Shown in pieces: positions 52,574 to 61,721 of a stretch of DNA of 64,000 bases (within the stretch, counting starts at the first letter, position 1; each line of letters opens with the position of its first letter). The DNA comes from Roseibacillus persicicus (GTDB lineage: Bacteria; Verrucomicrobiota; Verrucomicrobiia; Verrucomicrobiales; Akkermansiaceae), in assembly GCF_014651675.1 (NCBI RefSeq), contig NZ_BMXI01000019.1:38903-102902 (forward strand). The letters are read 5' to 3'. The notes under the pieces were generated by a model. That model was not told the DNA's origin, ran no database searches, and was given only the letters and a program-made list of their open reading frames with translations. The translations under genes were made by a program, and so were the position numbers.

Positions 52574-55021
52574 TCAGTCGGTCCAGAGAAGGTGGTCCAG
52601 CTGGATTTGTTCCGCGCGGACTTTAGCCTGCTCCGCCCCGGGGCCTTTGGTCTGTGCCAGCTTGCGAGCCAGGATGAGGGCGGCCCGCGCTCGGTTGGCC
52701 TCCAGCAGAATGTCGATGGCCTCGAATCCGCAGCGGTAGTAGTAGTTCCACTCTTCCTCGGTTTCATCAGGAGCCCGGTTCAGTCGATCCACAACCCGGA
52801 TGCAGGGCTCGATGGCGAGATCCGGCTGCCCGCTCTCGCGATAAGTTTGGGCGAGCAGGTAATGGATTTGATTGGACCGCTGATAGGTCGTCCGGGGATC
52901 ATCCAGCAAGCGCTGATAGAGCGAGATTGCTTTCTCGTATCGCTTCGGTTCGTTCGTCGCTTGCTCGCGATAGGCCTTGGCACTGAGCAGGGCCGCCTCG
53001 GGCTGGTCGCCTGGATCGCCTGGAATATCAGCGAGAACTTTGAGGCTCTCGTCGGCCTGTCCCAAGTTCAGAAGTTCCCGCGCTTTCAGTAAACGGGCTT
53101 CGGTAGCCAAGGGCCCGGAGCGGGTGATGAGCTTGTCCAAGATATCGAGACCAGCCTCAGTGAACTCGGGCAGCGGAATTTCAAGATTCGCCCGGGCGCA
53201 ATAGTAGAGAGCGACTTCCGTCAATTCACCGGCATCGGGAAGGGCGGCGGCCTTGGAAAAGAGAGAGCTGGCGCGGTCAAAGTTTTCGCTTCGATAGCTG
53301 CTCTCTGCCAAGCGCAGCAGGAAGTAAGGGTCGTTCTCCGCCTCGGGGAAATTGCGGAGGTGCTCGTCTCCTTTTTTTACCGCTTGCTCCCAGCTGTTCG
53401 TGATCCCACCCAAGCGATAGCTGATGCGAAATTTTTCTCGCGAAAGCTCCCTCGAGAGAGGTTCGGGCAAGGTTGCCAATTGCTGTTCAATGAGCTCGAA
53501 GTCTGGCTGCAACTCACCTAACAAAACTCCCGCCAATGCCAAGCGAGCTTGCGCCATGCGAGGATGGTCCGGATGCTTCTCGAGAAAATCCAGCAGTGCC
53601 TGCCGCGCTTCGGGAGCTTGTCTTCGAGCCAGCGCGAGCGCTCTTTCCAAGGCGAGGGCGACCTTGCTTTCTTCGGAGCTCAGCTTGCTCGCTAGAGCTG
53701 ATAGGGGAGCGTTCGGGGTGGTGGAGAGCTGGAGAACGGCCTCATTGAGGAGGGCGTTTTCTGCAAAGTCGGTATCGGGATGTTCCGCCGCTTTGGCGAA
53801 TAGCTCCCGCGCCGTTTCTGGAGTTTGCTCTTGAATGGCGAGCCGCGCGAGCAAGTCGCTCGCCACTGCTGCTAGAGGAGAGTCGGGCGCGGAGGTCTTT
53901 GCTTCTGTGAGTTCGGTCCGAGCCCTCTCCCGATCTCCACTTTGCCAAGCGATTTCGCCCAGCCGCAGATGAACTCGCGAGGCCATTTCGGGCTTGGGCT
54001 TCAATTCGGTCATCAGTTGAAGCAGCGTCTTCTCTTGCTCCCCGCCCAAACTACGAGATAGGTAGTAGCAAGCGAGTAGCTTTGGTGCCGTCGCATAGTT
54101 GCTGTCCTCTCCCAAAGTCTTGGACTGTACGAAGGCATCCAGAGGAGGCGCGAAGGACTTTGGGTCTTCTGATTTGTTAAAAAGAATCTCGAAGCGGGCC
54201 GGCAAAATAGTGAGCAGAGGCTCTACGGACTCGCTTCCCAGCAGGTTCACGAGAGCGCTCAAGGCTTCCTTGCTTTGCCCAAGCTCACTGAGGGCGTCAC
54301 ACTTTCCCAACTGAGCCAGATTCTTGATTGGAATCGGGGCGGGGTCTTCAAGGATTTTTGAGAACGCTGTGAGCGCCTTGGACGGCTCTTGGGCGGCGAG
54401 CTCTATCCTTCCCAGAAGTATGAGCCTCTCACTCTCGGATTTGGTTTCGCTTTCGGTCGATGCAATTGATTTGCGTGCATCGTCTAGTTCTCCCTTGGCC
54501 AGATGGATCTGTGCTTTTAGAAGAGCAACCTGTCCCGGCCGATACTTCGCATGCTCGCTTTGGAGTTTTGCTATTCCTTCCGCCGCTTTGCTGTAGTCGC
54601 CATTGCTGACCAAGAGTTCCAGAGCGTTGAATCTTGCTTGGGGGAAAAGGGGGCTTTCTCCGCCGACCGCGTCGAATTTGGCTAAAGCTTCATCGCGGCG
54701 CTGCAGGTGCGCCAGCGCCATCCCTTGCCAATAGTTGCGCTGCTCGACAAGGCGATCGGGCAGTTTGGCGAGCTCCTCCAATGCCTTTTCGGCTTCACCA
54801 GAACGAACCAAGGCTTCTCCAAGCATCAGAATCACATCGAATCGCTCCGAGGCTGCCAGTTTGGGATTGGCCTTGAGGTAGTCCTGCAGCCGCGTTGCCG
54901 CAACGTCGGGCAAGCGTTCCGCCATCGCTTCCCGCGCGGATTCGATTTCTTCCTGTCCGTGCAGAATCAGACCGCCGAACAGCAAAGAGCCGATTGGCAG
55001 TAACAGGGTGAGTGCTCGCAT
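52574..55021 (-). CDS. Exported tetratricopeptide-repeat protein
   Basis: 815 residues. Signal peptide MRALTLLLPIGSLLFGGLILHG, then helical repeats throughout. Typical TPR units include ALAHLQRRDEALAKFDAV, LGEIAWQSGDRERARTELTEA, LRLAESSYRSENFDRASSLFSKA and LLAQTYRESGQPDLAIEPC. It is likely a periplasmic scaffold, of the kind that supports envelope complexes. It lies 30 bp downstream of accD, so is probably co-transcribed, without an obvious functional link. Confidence 0.82.
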   Translation of the reverse strand: MRALTLLLPIGSLLFGGLILHGQEEIESAREAMAERLPDVAATRLQDYLKANPKLAASERFDVILMLGEALVRSGEAEKALEELAKLPDRLVEQRNYWQGMALAHLQRRDEALAKFDAVGGESPLFPQARFNALELLVSNGDYSKAAEGIAKLQSEHAKYRPGQVALLKAQIHLAKGELDDARKSIASTESETKSESERLILLGRIELAAQEPSKALTAFSKILEDPAPIPIKNLAQLGKCDALSELGQSKEALSALVNLLGSESVEPLLTILPARFEILFNKSEDPKSFAPPLDAFVQSKTLGEDSNYATAPKLLACYYLSRSLGGEQEKTLLQLMTELKPKPEMASRVHLRLGEIAWQSGDRERARTELTEAKTSAPDSPLAAVASDLLARLAIQEQTPETARELFAKAAEHPDTDFAENALLNEAVLQLSTTPNAPLSALASKLSSEESKVALALERALALARRQAPEARQALLDFLEKHPDHPRMAQARLALAGVLLGELQPDFELIEQQLATLPEPLSRELSREKFRISYRLGGITNSWEQAVKKGDEHLRNFPEAENDPYFLLRLAESSYRSENFDRASSLFSKAAALPDAGELTEVALYYCARANLEIPLPEFTEAGLDILDKLITRSGPLATEARLLKARELLNLGQADESLKVLADIPGDPGDQPEAALLSAKAYREQATNEPKRYEKAISLYQRLLDDPRTTYQRSNQIHYLLAQTYRESGQPDLAIEPCIRVVDRLNRAPDETEEEWNYYYRCGFEAIDILLEANRARAALILARKLAQTKGPGAEQAKVRAEQIQLDHLLWTD

Positions 55022-55051
55022 GGGGAGAGGGTGGTCGGCCGCCGCTTGCCG

Positions 55052-55885
55052 CTAGCTCTTGGGCATCAGGTAAGCGAGAATCTCGGCGATCTTGGGGCGC
55101 AAATTCTTGCGGTCCACGATGGCGTCAACCAGCCCGTGTTGCAGCATGAACTCCGCGGTCTGGAAACCCTTGGGGAGATCCTGATGGGTCGTTTCCTTAA
55201 TCACGCGAGGCCCAGCGAAACCGATCATACAGCCGGGTTCCGCGAGATTGATGTCGCCGATCGTTGCGAAGGATGCGGTCACGCCCCCTGTCGTGGGATG
55301 GGTGAGAATGGAGAAATACGGGAGGGATGCTTCCTGATGGCGGGAAAGGGCTCCACAGGTCTTGGCCATTTGCATCAATGATAGCATCCCTTCCTGCATG
55401 CGGGCACCCGAGGAGGCGGAGACGATGATGATTGCACGCTTTTCCTTCGTGGCGGTTTCGATGGCACGGGTGATCTTTTCGCCTACCACGGAACCCATGG
55501 ATCCCGCAAAGAACTTGAAGTCCATCACCGCCAGAGCCACCGGGAAGCCATCGATGGTCGCCCGGCCGGTCACGACCGCGTCATTCAGCTCGGTCTTTTC
55601 CCGCATGGAATCAATTTTCTCGGGGTAGTTCGAGAATCCCAGGGGATTAGCCGAAAAGAGCGCGTGATCCATCTCTTCGAAAGAATCGGGATCGGCCAGA
55701 AGGGCGATGCGCTCACGCGACGGAAGGAGGAAGTGATTGCCGCAATTCGGGCAAACGTGGTTGTGCTGCTTCAGGTCCAGAGAGTGGATTAGCTCGTCGC
55801 ACTGGTGGCACTTGGTCCAGAGGTCGTCGGGGAGACCCTGGTTGCGCTTGCCGCCTCGCAATGGTGGTTTTTTGAAGATGCCCAT
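55052..55885 (-). CDS. accD: Acetyl-CoA carboxylase carboxyltransferase subunit beta
   Basis: 277 residues from ATG 55885 (MGIFKKPPLRGGK); the 60 residues open upstream do not fit the family. The N-terminal zinc ribbon has CHQC and CPNC (within residues 27-50). The carboxyltransferase (crotonase-like) fold has FEEMDHALFSANPLGF, ALAVMDFKFFAGSMGSVVGEK, SASSGARMQEGMLSLMQM, HPTTGGVTASFA and GFAGPRVI. With AccA it transfers carboxyl from biotin to acetyl-CoA to make malonyl-CoA, which is also the extender for the PKS module in this window. Confidence 0.96.
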   Translation of the reverse strand: MGIFKKPPLRGGKRNQGLPDDLWTKCHQCDELIHSLDLKQHNHVCPNCGNHFLLPSRERIALLADPDSFEEMDHALFSANPLGFSNYPEKIDSMREKTELNDAVVTGRATIDGFPVALAVMDFKFFAGSMGSVVGEKITRAIETATKEKRAIIIVSASSGARMQEGMLSLMQMAKTCGALSRHQEASLPYFSILTHPTTGGVTASFATIGDINLAEPGCMIGFAGPRVIKETTHQDLPKGFQTAEFMLQHGLVDAIVDRKNLRPKIAEILAYLMPKS

Positions 55886-56108
55886 GTTGTGTTGGGAAAA
55901 GAATAAGGCTTCAATCGACGGGGGACAATGGCAGATTATGCCCAATCTCACGCCGCGTTCTGCCAATTCGTGCCGATTTTCATCGCGTTGGGAGCCGTTC
56001 AAACTGGACCTAGCTTGGATGAATCTCTCGGAATCTGCCGAAATATGTCCCTCCATCCCCGGCAAAAGAGCCCTCGGGCTCCGCGTTCGGATTGGAGGCC
56101 GCGACCGT

Positions 56109-56816
56109 TCAGGCTCTCACCACCGTGAGGACGGTGATCGAGGCGGGCCGAGCCGCGCGAAGAACTTTCGAGCATTCCTGTGCAGTCGAACCTGTGGTGA
56201 AAACGTCATCGATCAGAATGAGATTCTGTCCCGCGAGAACCTCCGGCCGAACGCGGAGAGCGAAGGATTTTCGGAGATTTTTGAGTCGTTCTTTTCGGGA
56301 AAGAGTCGCTTGTCGTTGGGTGTCTTTCACCCGCCTGAGCGCCTGCAAGACGGGGAAATCAAGGGCCGTTCCCAAGGGGCGGGCGATGACTTCCGCCTGG
56401 TTGAACTGTCGCTCCCGCAAGCGCTTGCCTGACAACGGAACAGGAATCAGCAGCGGCTCCTTGAGTTCTCGAAGCCGCCTCTCCTCGTGAAAAAAGTTGG
56501 CGACGATTCCCGCCAGATCAGCTCCAAGTTCGGGATGCTTGAGAAGCTTGAGCTGATGGATGAGGCTGATGCTGTCATCACTGGACCGCAGGGGAGCAAC
56601 GGCGAAGTCGAAGGCTGGCTTCATTGACAAGCAATTCGGGCATCCTGCCGGAGGCTCGAAGTCTCCATCGAAAACCTGTCCGCAGCGTCTGCAGTGGCTT
56701 TTGGGAAGGCGTGGTAGCGCAGTCTCGCAGCTCTCGCACAGGTTCTTCCCTCCCCGGAGCGAGAGCTTGCAGAGGACACAGATTGGGGGATAGAGCCAGT
56801 CGAGGAGGGTGGCCAA
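56109..56816 (-). CDS. comF: ComF-family amidophosphoribosyltransferase-like protein
   Basis: 235 residues from a TTG at 56816, the first start after the stop of the upstream CPBP gene; the frame is open much further, but that part overlaps the CPBP gene. The N-terminal four-Cys zinc motif reads CVLC, CESC, CRRC and CPNC. The phosphoribosyltransferase core has PVPLSGKRLRERQFNQAEVIA and the PRPP loop LILIDDVFTTGSTAQEC. ComF is needed for DNA uptake in naturally competent bacteria. The family is widespread and sometimes serves other roles. Confidence 0.88.
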   Translation of the reverse strand: MATLLDWLYPPICVLCKLSLRGGKNLCESCETALPRLPKSHCRRCGQVFDGDFEPPAGCPNCLSMKPAFDFAVAPLRSSDDSISLIHQLKLLKHPELGADLAGIVANFFHEERRLRELKEPLLIPVPLSGKRLRERQFNQAEVIARPLGTALDFPVLQALRRVKDTQRQATLSRKERLKNLRKSFALRVRPEVLAGQNLILIDDVFTTGSTAQECSKVLRAARPASITVLTVVRA

Positions 56817-56848
56817 GGCGGGGGATTTACTTGGGGGTTGAGGGTCGG

Positions 56849-57916
56849 CTAGGTAGGGGAGGGATCCAAGGGGCTGTCGGGGTGCACCTCTTCGTAGTAG
56901 TCGGGCTCTCGGTAGACGACCCAAATGATCAGAGCGCTCATCCCCAATGTGGCCAAGGGCAATAGCCCCTGCGCGAGGTTCTCCCCGATCACGAAGTTCG
57001 TCCACTCCGGATGACCTTCCCGGGGAGTGGCCAAATCACCGAATACGGTGAAGGCGAACACCCAACCCGCATGGAGGCCGACGGGTAGCCACAGCGACGA
57101 AGTCAGAAAGCGGGTCACTCCAAGAAGAACCCCTGCGAGGAGCAGCGGTGCGAACTGAAGCAAAATGAGCTCCCACTCGAACAAACGCTGGACTGTCACC
57201 TGCAGAAAATCGAAGCCCGTCCACAAGCCTTCCGGATTGGCCATTACCAGACCGTCCGGCGGTCTGAGGAAGTGAAGAAAGGCAAAGAGAAAAGCCGCAA
57301 AGACGATTGCGAAAGAAGGTCGAAAGGTCCGGAGAAAGATGCCCAGAATCACCCCGCGAAAGATGAATTCTTCCAGCAAGGCAACGACGGTCGCAGTCGT
57401 CATCGCCTCGGGGATCACGGCTGAAGGGGACGTTCCTTTCCATCCGAAGAACCCAAAGAGAATGGCCAAGGCCCCCGCAGCCGAGAGAAAGACTGAGCCC
57501 AACAAGAACCCGCCCAGCACCTGACGAAATGGGTGGGGAGGCCGCACCAGGGCCTGCCCTCGATTGGGAGCAATGGAGCGAGCCGGGAGAGCAAAGGACC
57601 AGGGGCCCCGCGTGGTCGCGATTGCCTTCTTGGCTTCCAGAGAAAAGAGCAGAAAAGGCAGGAGAATGAGAGCGGCGAGATAGAGCGAGCGATTGAAAAA
57701 GCGCGCGTAATCCGCCTTACGCGCATGAGTGCCCACATAGTCTAAAAATGGGTTCACCGACTTGTTTGCGGTAATTTCCCCTAGAAACATTCCCAAGTTG
57801 TAAACTTGAGGAACCAGAAACGCAGCCAGCGCGAACGTCGCCACCAGAAAGAGCAGCAGTTTCGTTACATCATTGGACCAGAGACTTCTCACGCGCAGTC
57901 GAAGCTTGCCGACCAA
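56849..57916 (-). CDS. CPBP (CAAX-type) intramembrane metalloprotease family protein
   Basis: 355 residues from TTG 57916, preceded by TAGG at 5 nt; a GTG at 57892 is the alternative. About eight membrane segments. The family motifs are EEFIFRGVILG (the EExxxR motif) and FAFLHFLRPP (FxxxH), with a later conserved His in LHAGWVFAF. Eukaryotic relatives cleave prenylated CAAX proteins. Bacterial ones act in peptide maturation, self-immunity or unknown processing. Confidence 0.88.
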   Translation of the reverse strand: MVGKLRLRVRSLWSNDVTKLLLFLVATFALAAFLVPQVYNLGMFLGEITANKSVNPFLDYVGTHARKADYARFFNRSLYLAALILLPFLLFSLEAKKAIATTRGPWSFALPARSIAPNRGQALVRPPHPFRQVLGGFLLGSVFLSAAGALAILFGFFGWKGTSPSAVIPEAMTTATVVALLEEFIFRGVILGIFLRTFRPSFAIVFAAFLFAFLHFLRPPDGLVMANPEGLWTGFDFLQVTVQRLFEWELILLQFAPLLLAGVLLGVTRFLTSSLWLPVGLHAGWVFAFTVFGDLATPREGHPEWTNFVIGENLAQGLLPLATLGMSALIIWVVYREPDYYEEVHPDSPLDPSPT

Positions 57917-58062
57917 CCCAGCCTAGCGCAAGCGCCGATCCAACCCTCACCCGAACCTGAAATTGCCATCACCCGATAGCTGGGAAACTTTCACCCAAAC
58001 GCCTCCTGAAAGATCCTGTCTTTCCTGGCCAAAAAAAAGCACAAGGCAACGGCCTTCCACCC

Positions 58063-59109
58063 CTACTCCACCGGCGATTCTGCCGACAAGCGATAGAACC
58101 TCCCCTCGCCAACCGACTCAATGGACAAGGTCCCCGTGGTCCCCGCCGGAATCGGATTCACCGCTCCACTCAGCTGGCCACTTGGAAGGGGAGTCCAAGG
58201 CTCGACCGAATCCAAGTCTGTCGCGACCTCTACCACCACTTCGGCCACCGTCCCCCCGGCAGGCAACTCCAAGGCGAACGCGCCAGCTGCCTCCCTGTCA
58301 AAAATCCTGGGTGTATCGCCTGCCTCGAATCCCAAAGCCCAGAACAGACCATTTTCCAGCTCGATGTTAAAATCATTTCCCACGAAGGGCGCGTCAGAAT
58401 CGCCGTTTTCCGCCGCCCATTCCAGATAAGGGTTCGGAGGCTCGGTCATTAGGCTCACCTGTCCAATCGCGCGAACCGTCCCATTGGCCGCAACAGTCGC
58501 GGAAAAGTCTTCAGTCACCTCAATCACCTGTGTGATCGCAACGGGATAGACAAAGTTGAGATCATAGACCTTCTCAGTGGCTGTCGAGAGCTCCACATTC
58601 AGAGTGGAAGAAATCTCAATAAAGTCACCCGGGCTTCCAGAACCGGTGACCGGAGTATCGGCAAAGTCTTGGGGCGGAATCTCGCCGACTGCCGAAGAGC
58701 CAGTCAAAGTTCCGGAATTGATGGTCAATTCATGGAAATCGGCCGCGCACAGGGAATCGAAGACAGGAGCCGGCGGAGCAGGAGTATCGAGCGTCACCCC
58801 CAGATCAGAGGTCGTGAGATCGTAAACCGTTGCGAAAATGAAGGTTCCGACAAAGCTCACCCCAGTGGTCGTGACGTCTGCGGTAACAAGCTCCAAAGTG
58901 GAGATTTCTCCAGACTCGGGCGCAATATCAATGCGCGCCGAAACCGTGCCGGAAGCCTCCGAAGTGTCGTCACTCGCGATACCCGAGACGGAGAGGCCCA
59001 AGTCCAAAATGTTTTCATCCGCCGTCGCCGCAGTCAAAGTTAGGGTCACATCGACCACTTCACCATGGGAAAAGGGAGCCAGAATAATCAGAGCAAAGGG
59101 CCATTTCAT
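58063..59109 (-). CDS. Secreted protein of unknown function
   Basis: 348 residues from ATG 59109 (AAGAGG just upstream; a GTG one codon earlier is possible). Signal peptide MKWPFALIILAPFSHG. The mature protein is Thr/Ser/Val-rich beta structure (TLTLTAATADENILDLGLSV, split). A C-terminal domain, NPYLEWAAENG then LEWAL-type and 'GTLSIESVGEGRFYRLSAE', resembles the C-terminal beta domain found on many exported Verrucomicrobiota proteins. No PEP-CTERM tail. Nothing suggests catalysis. Confidence 0.65.
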   Translation of the reverse strand: MKWPFALIILAPFSHGEVVDVTLTLTAATADENILDLGLSVSGIASDDTSEASGTVSARIDIAPESGEISTLELVTADVTTTGVSFVGTFIFATVYDLTTSDLGVTLDTPAPPAPVFDSLCAADFHELTINSGTLTGSSAVGEIPPQDFADTPVTGSGSPGDFIEISSTLNVELSTATEKVYDLNFVYPVAITQVIEVTEDFSATVAANGTVRAIGQVSLMTEPPNPYLEWAAENGDSDAPFVGNDFNIELENGLFWALGFEAGDTPRIFDREAAGAFALELPAGGTVAEVVVEVATDLDSVEPWTPLPSGQLSGAVNPIPAGTTGTLSIESVGEGRFYRLSAESPVE

Positions 59110-59320
59110 CACCTCTTGCTACCGCACCCCGAACGGCCTGTCGAGAACTTGGCACTTCCCGGAACTCCACCACGGGTTGCCATTCAAAAGAAAAAAGCCC
59201 CGTTCCCCAAGAAACCCAAACCGCTTGGCGACTAAAAAACGAGAGCCCTCGTCCGCCAAAGCCGACGTCCCGCGCGAATTCTGAGCCTCATTGCGGCCCC
59301 GCAAAGAAGGCTATAACGAT

Positions 59321-60595
59321 CTACTTTTCCCGAACCCGTTCCACCTCCGCACCCAACAGCAAAAGCTTCTCATCAATATGCTCATAACCCCGGTCGATGT
59401 GATAAAGGCGATTGATTGCAGTCGTGCCTTTCGCCGACAGCGCGGCCAGAACCAGAGCCGCCGAAGCACGCAAGTCCGAAGCCATCACTGGCGCCCCAGA
59501 GAGCTGATTCACCCCCGTCACCACGGCAGTCCCATTATCCACCTTGATATTGGCACCCATTCGCGACAGTTCCGCGCAATGCATGAATCGCTGTGGGAAG
59601 ATCGTATCCTCGATCACCGAGATCCCCGGAGTCGTCGCGAACAAAGCGCTGAACTGTGCCTGCATATCGGTCGGGAATCCAGGGTAGGGGGCCGTAGTGA
59701 TTTGGGCCCCAATCGGATTCTCACCCGGCTTTACCGTAACCGATGTTCCCTCGTTGCTGAATTCCACGCTATGCCCACAGTTTCGGAGCACTTGCGTCGC
59801 TGCCGCCAAGTCTTCCTCGACCACCCGGTGCAAGGTCACCCCCTCGGAGTAAGCAGCAGCCCCAGCCATAAAGGTTCCTGCCTCGATGCGATCCGCAATC
59901 ACCGTATGCTCAGTTCCACCTAGCTTTTCCACCCCTTCGATCGTGATTCGGCGGGTCCCCGCACCCTCGATCTTTGCTCCCATCGAGATTAGGAAGTTCG
60001 CGAGATCAACCACCTCGGGCTCACAGGCCGCTGACTCAATAATCGTCGTCCCCTTCGCCAGACAAGCTGCCATCATGATGTTGTCCGTGCCCAGCACGGT
60101 CGGGCCATGCTTTCCGCGCAAGTCCAACTCGCAACCGACCAAACCACCCTGCGGGCCCTTGAGATCCATGTTACCCCCTTCCACATCGCAATCGGCACCC
60201 AGAGCCGCCAGGCCCTTGATGTGCAGATCCACCGGACGGTCGCCAATGACACATCCACCGGGGAGGGAAACTGTCGCTCGATTCAATCGCGCCAGTAGGG
60301 GACCCATCACACAAATGGACGCCCGCATCCGGCGCACCAACTCATAAGGAGCATCCGGCACAATGTTCGCACACTTGATTCGCACCGTGCCCGACGACCG
60401 CTCAACCTCCGCGCCAAGCGCCGAAAGAATCTGCAGCATATAATTCGTATCCGAGACATCGGGCACCCGGCTGATAATAACCGTCTCTTCGGTTAGCAAG
60501 GTAGCTGCGAGAATCGGGAGGGAAGCATTCTTAGAGCCGGAGATATTAATGGCGCCCTTCAAGCGGGTGCCACCGTGAACGAGTAGTGTGTCCAT
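59321..60595 (-). CDS. murA: UDP-N-acetylglucosamine 1-carboxyvinyltransferase MurA
   Basis: 424 residues, full length. It transfers enolpyruvate from PEP to UDP-GlcNAc, the first committed step of peptidoglycan synthesis. K22 in ISGSKNASLPIL and the catalytic C115 in LPGGCVIGDRPVDLH are present, so the fosfomycin target Cys is kept. Other marks are LGTDNIMMAAC, DRIEAGTFM, PGFPTDMQAQF, and the end RGYEHIDEKL. It lies 18 bp downstream of prmC on the same strand. Confidence 0.97.
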   Translation of the reverse strand: MDTLLVHGGTRLKGAINISGSKNASLPILAATLLTEETVIISRVPDVSDTNYMLQILSALGAEVERSSGTVRIKCANIVPDAPYELVRRMRASICVMGPLLARLNRATVSLPGGCVIGDRPVDLHIKGLAALGADCDVEGGNMDLKGPQGGLVGCELDLRGKHGPTVLGTDNIMMAACLAKGTTIIESAACEPEVVDLANFLISMGAKIEGAGTRRITIEGVEKLGGTEHTVIADRIEAGTFMAGAAAYSEGVTLHRVVEEDLAAATQVLRNCGHSVEFSNEGTSVTVKPGENPIGAQITTAPYPGFPTDMQAQFSALFATTPGISVIEDTIFPQRFMHCAELSRMGANIKVDNGTAVVTGVNQLSGAPVMASDLRASAALVLAALSAKGTTAINRLYHIDRGYEHIDEKLLLLGAEVERVREK

Positions 60596-60613
60596 AGATT
60601 TGTAATGGGGGGA

Positions 60614-61447
60614 TTAGAGCCTTCGGGCAAACGGGAAACGGGAGACTCCCGAAAGATCGGACCGGATGTCAATGTCCGTAAACGAAAAGTGCAGCAGTAA
60701 TTGTGACACCGCCTCCGCCTGCTCATGCCCGATTTCCAATGCCAACAGGCCGCCGGGATTCAAATATTCGCCTGCCTCTGCGATAAAAGCTTTCAAAAGA
60801 TCCAACCCATCTGGGCCAGAGAAAAGCGCCAAATCCGGATCATGGGCCAGCTCCGGCTCCAGCGAATCCCTGTCATTCTCCGGCACATAGGGCAGATTTG
60901 CCACAATCAGATCGAAGGTTCCATCCACTGCCGAAAAGAGATGACTCTCAAGAAAAGTAGCCTCCACTTCCAGCGCAGTCGCATTTTCACGCGCCAACGA
61001 CAGAGCGTCTGGCGAGACATCGGCCAAAACCAACTCGCCCATCGCTGGAAGCTCCAACGCCAGCGAAAGACCAATCACCCCCGACCCCGTTCCCACATCC
61101 AGCACCCGGGTCGGCTCAGCCAAAGTCTCTTTCTCCTGCAAAATCAGGGTCACCAACTCCTCCGTCTCGGGGCGGGGAATCAGGGCCCGGCCATCACAGA
61201 GAAAGTCCCGGCGCATGAATTCCACCTCACCCACCACATGCTGCAGCGGCACGCCCTGCCCCCGCCTCTTCAAAGCCTCCCGGATCGGAGCCAGTTGCTC
61301 CTCCGTCAGTGGTCGGTCGAACTCCAGATAGAGCTGCACCCTCGTATATCCCAGAAAGTGACCCACCAACCGTTGCATATTCAATCGAGCATCCGCGACT
61401 CCGCGCTTCTCCAGATAGGCCGTCCCCCCATCAATCACCTCCAAAAC
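60614..61447 (-). CDS. prmC: Peptide chain release factor glutamine methyltransferase PrmC
   Basis: 277 residues from TTG 61447, which has GGAGG 11 nt upstream and gives the normal family length; GTG 61456 and further starts are possible. PrmC methylates the GGQ glutamine of RF1/RF2. The helical N-terminal domain (LQHVVGEVEFMRRDF) precedes the catalytic domain: RPETEELV, VLDVGTGSGVIGLSLAL (SAM) and NLPYVP (N184), a common variant of NPPY. It forms an operon with murA. Confidence 0.92.
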   Translation of the reverse strand, partial: VLEVIDGGTAYLEKRGVADARLNMQRLVGHFLGYTRVQLYLEFDRPLTEEQLAPIREALKRRGQGVPLQHVVGEVEFMRRDFLCDGRALIPRPETEELVTLILQEKETLAEPTRVLDVGTGSGVIGLSLALELPAMGELVLADVSPDALSLARENATALEVEATFLESHLFSAVDGTFDLIVANLPYVPENDRDSLEPELAHDPDLALFSGPDGLDLLKAFIAEAGEYLNPGGLLALEIGHEQAEAVSQLLLHFSFTDIDIRSDLSGVSRFPFARRL

Positions 61448-61541
61448 AGTCGTCACCTCCGCAAGGGTGGGGGACACCCGCCTCCAAATCCATCGCAAAT
61501 CCTGCCCACTCCCCAAAAAAACCGTCCCCCAGCCCCAATCC

Positions 61542-61721
61542 CAAAAATTTAGTCAACTCTGTCCCAAAAAACCTCATCCAGAAAATCCTGTCCATCCTGT
61601 CGAAAAAACTCCCCACCAATCCCATCCCCAAAAACCGTCGTCCCAAAAGTAATTCCAAAAATTCAGTCAATTCTGTCCCAGAAATCCATCCTGAGAACTC
61701 CTGTCCATCCTGTCAAAAAAA
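61542..61721. repeat. Two imperfect copies of a 66-68-bp element between prmC and the integrase
   Basis: Copy 1 (61542-61609) and copy 2 (61656-61721) both begin CCAAAAATTYAGTCAAYTCTGTCCCA and both end CCTGTCCATCCTGTC plus an A run (quoted in parts). The middle differs. Read on the other strand the ends give GACAGGATGGACAGG, a short self-repeating motif common in intergenic DNA of such genomes. The stretch holds no gene. Confidence 0.65.

Noticed and set aside
61542..61721. CRISPR array
   Set aside because: Only two imperfect copies with unequal, variable interiors and no cas genes.
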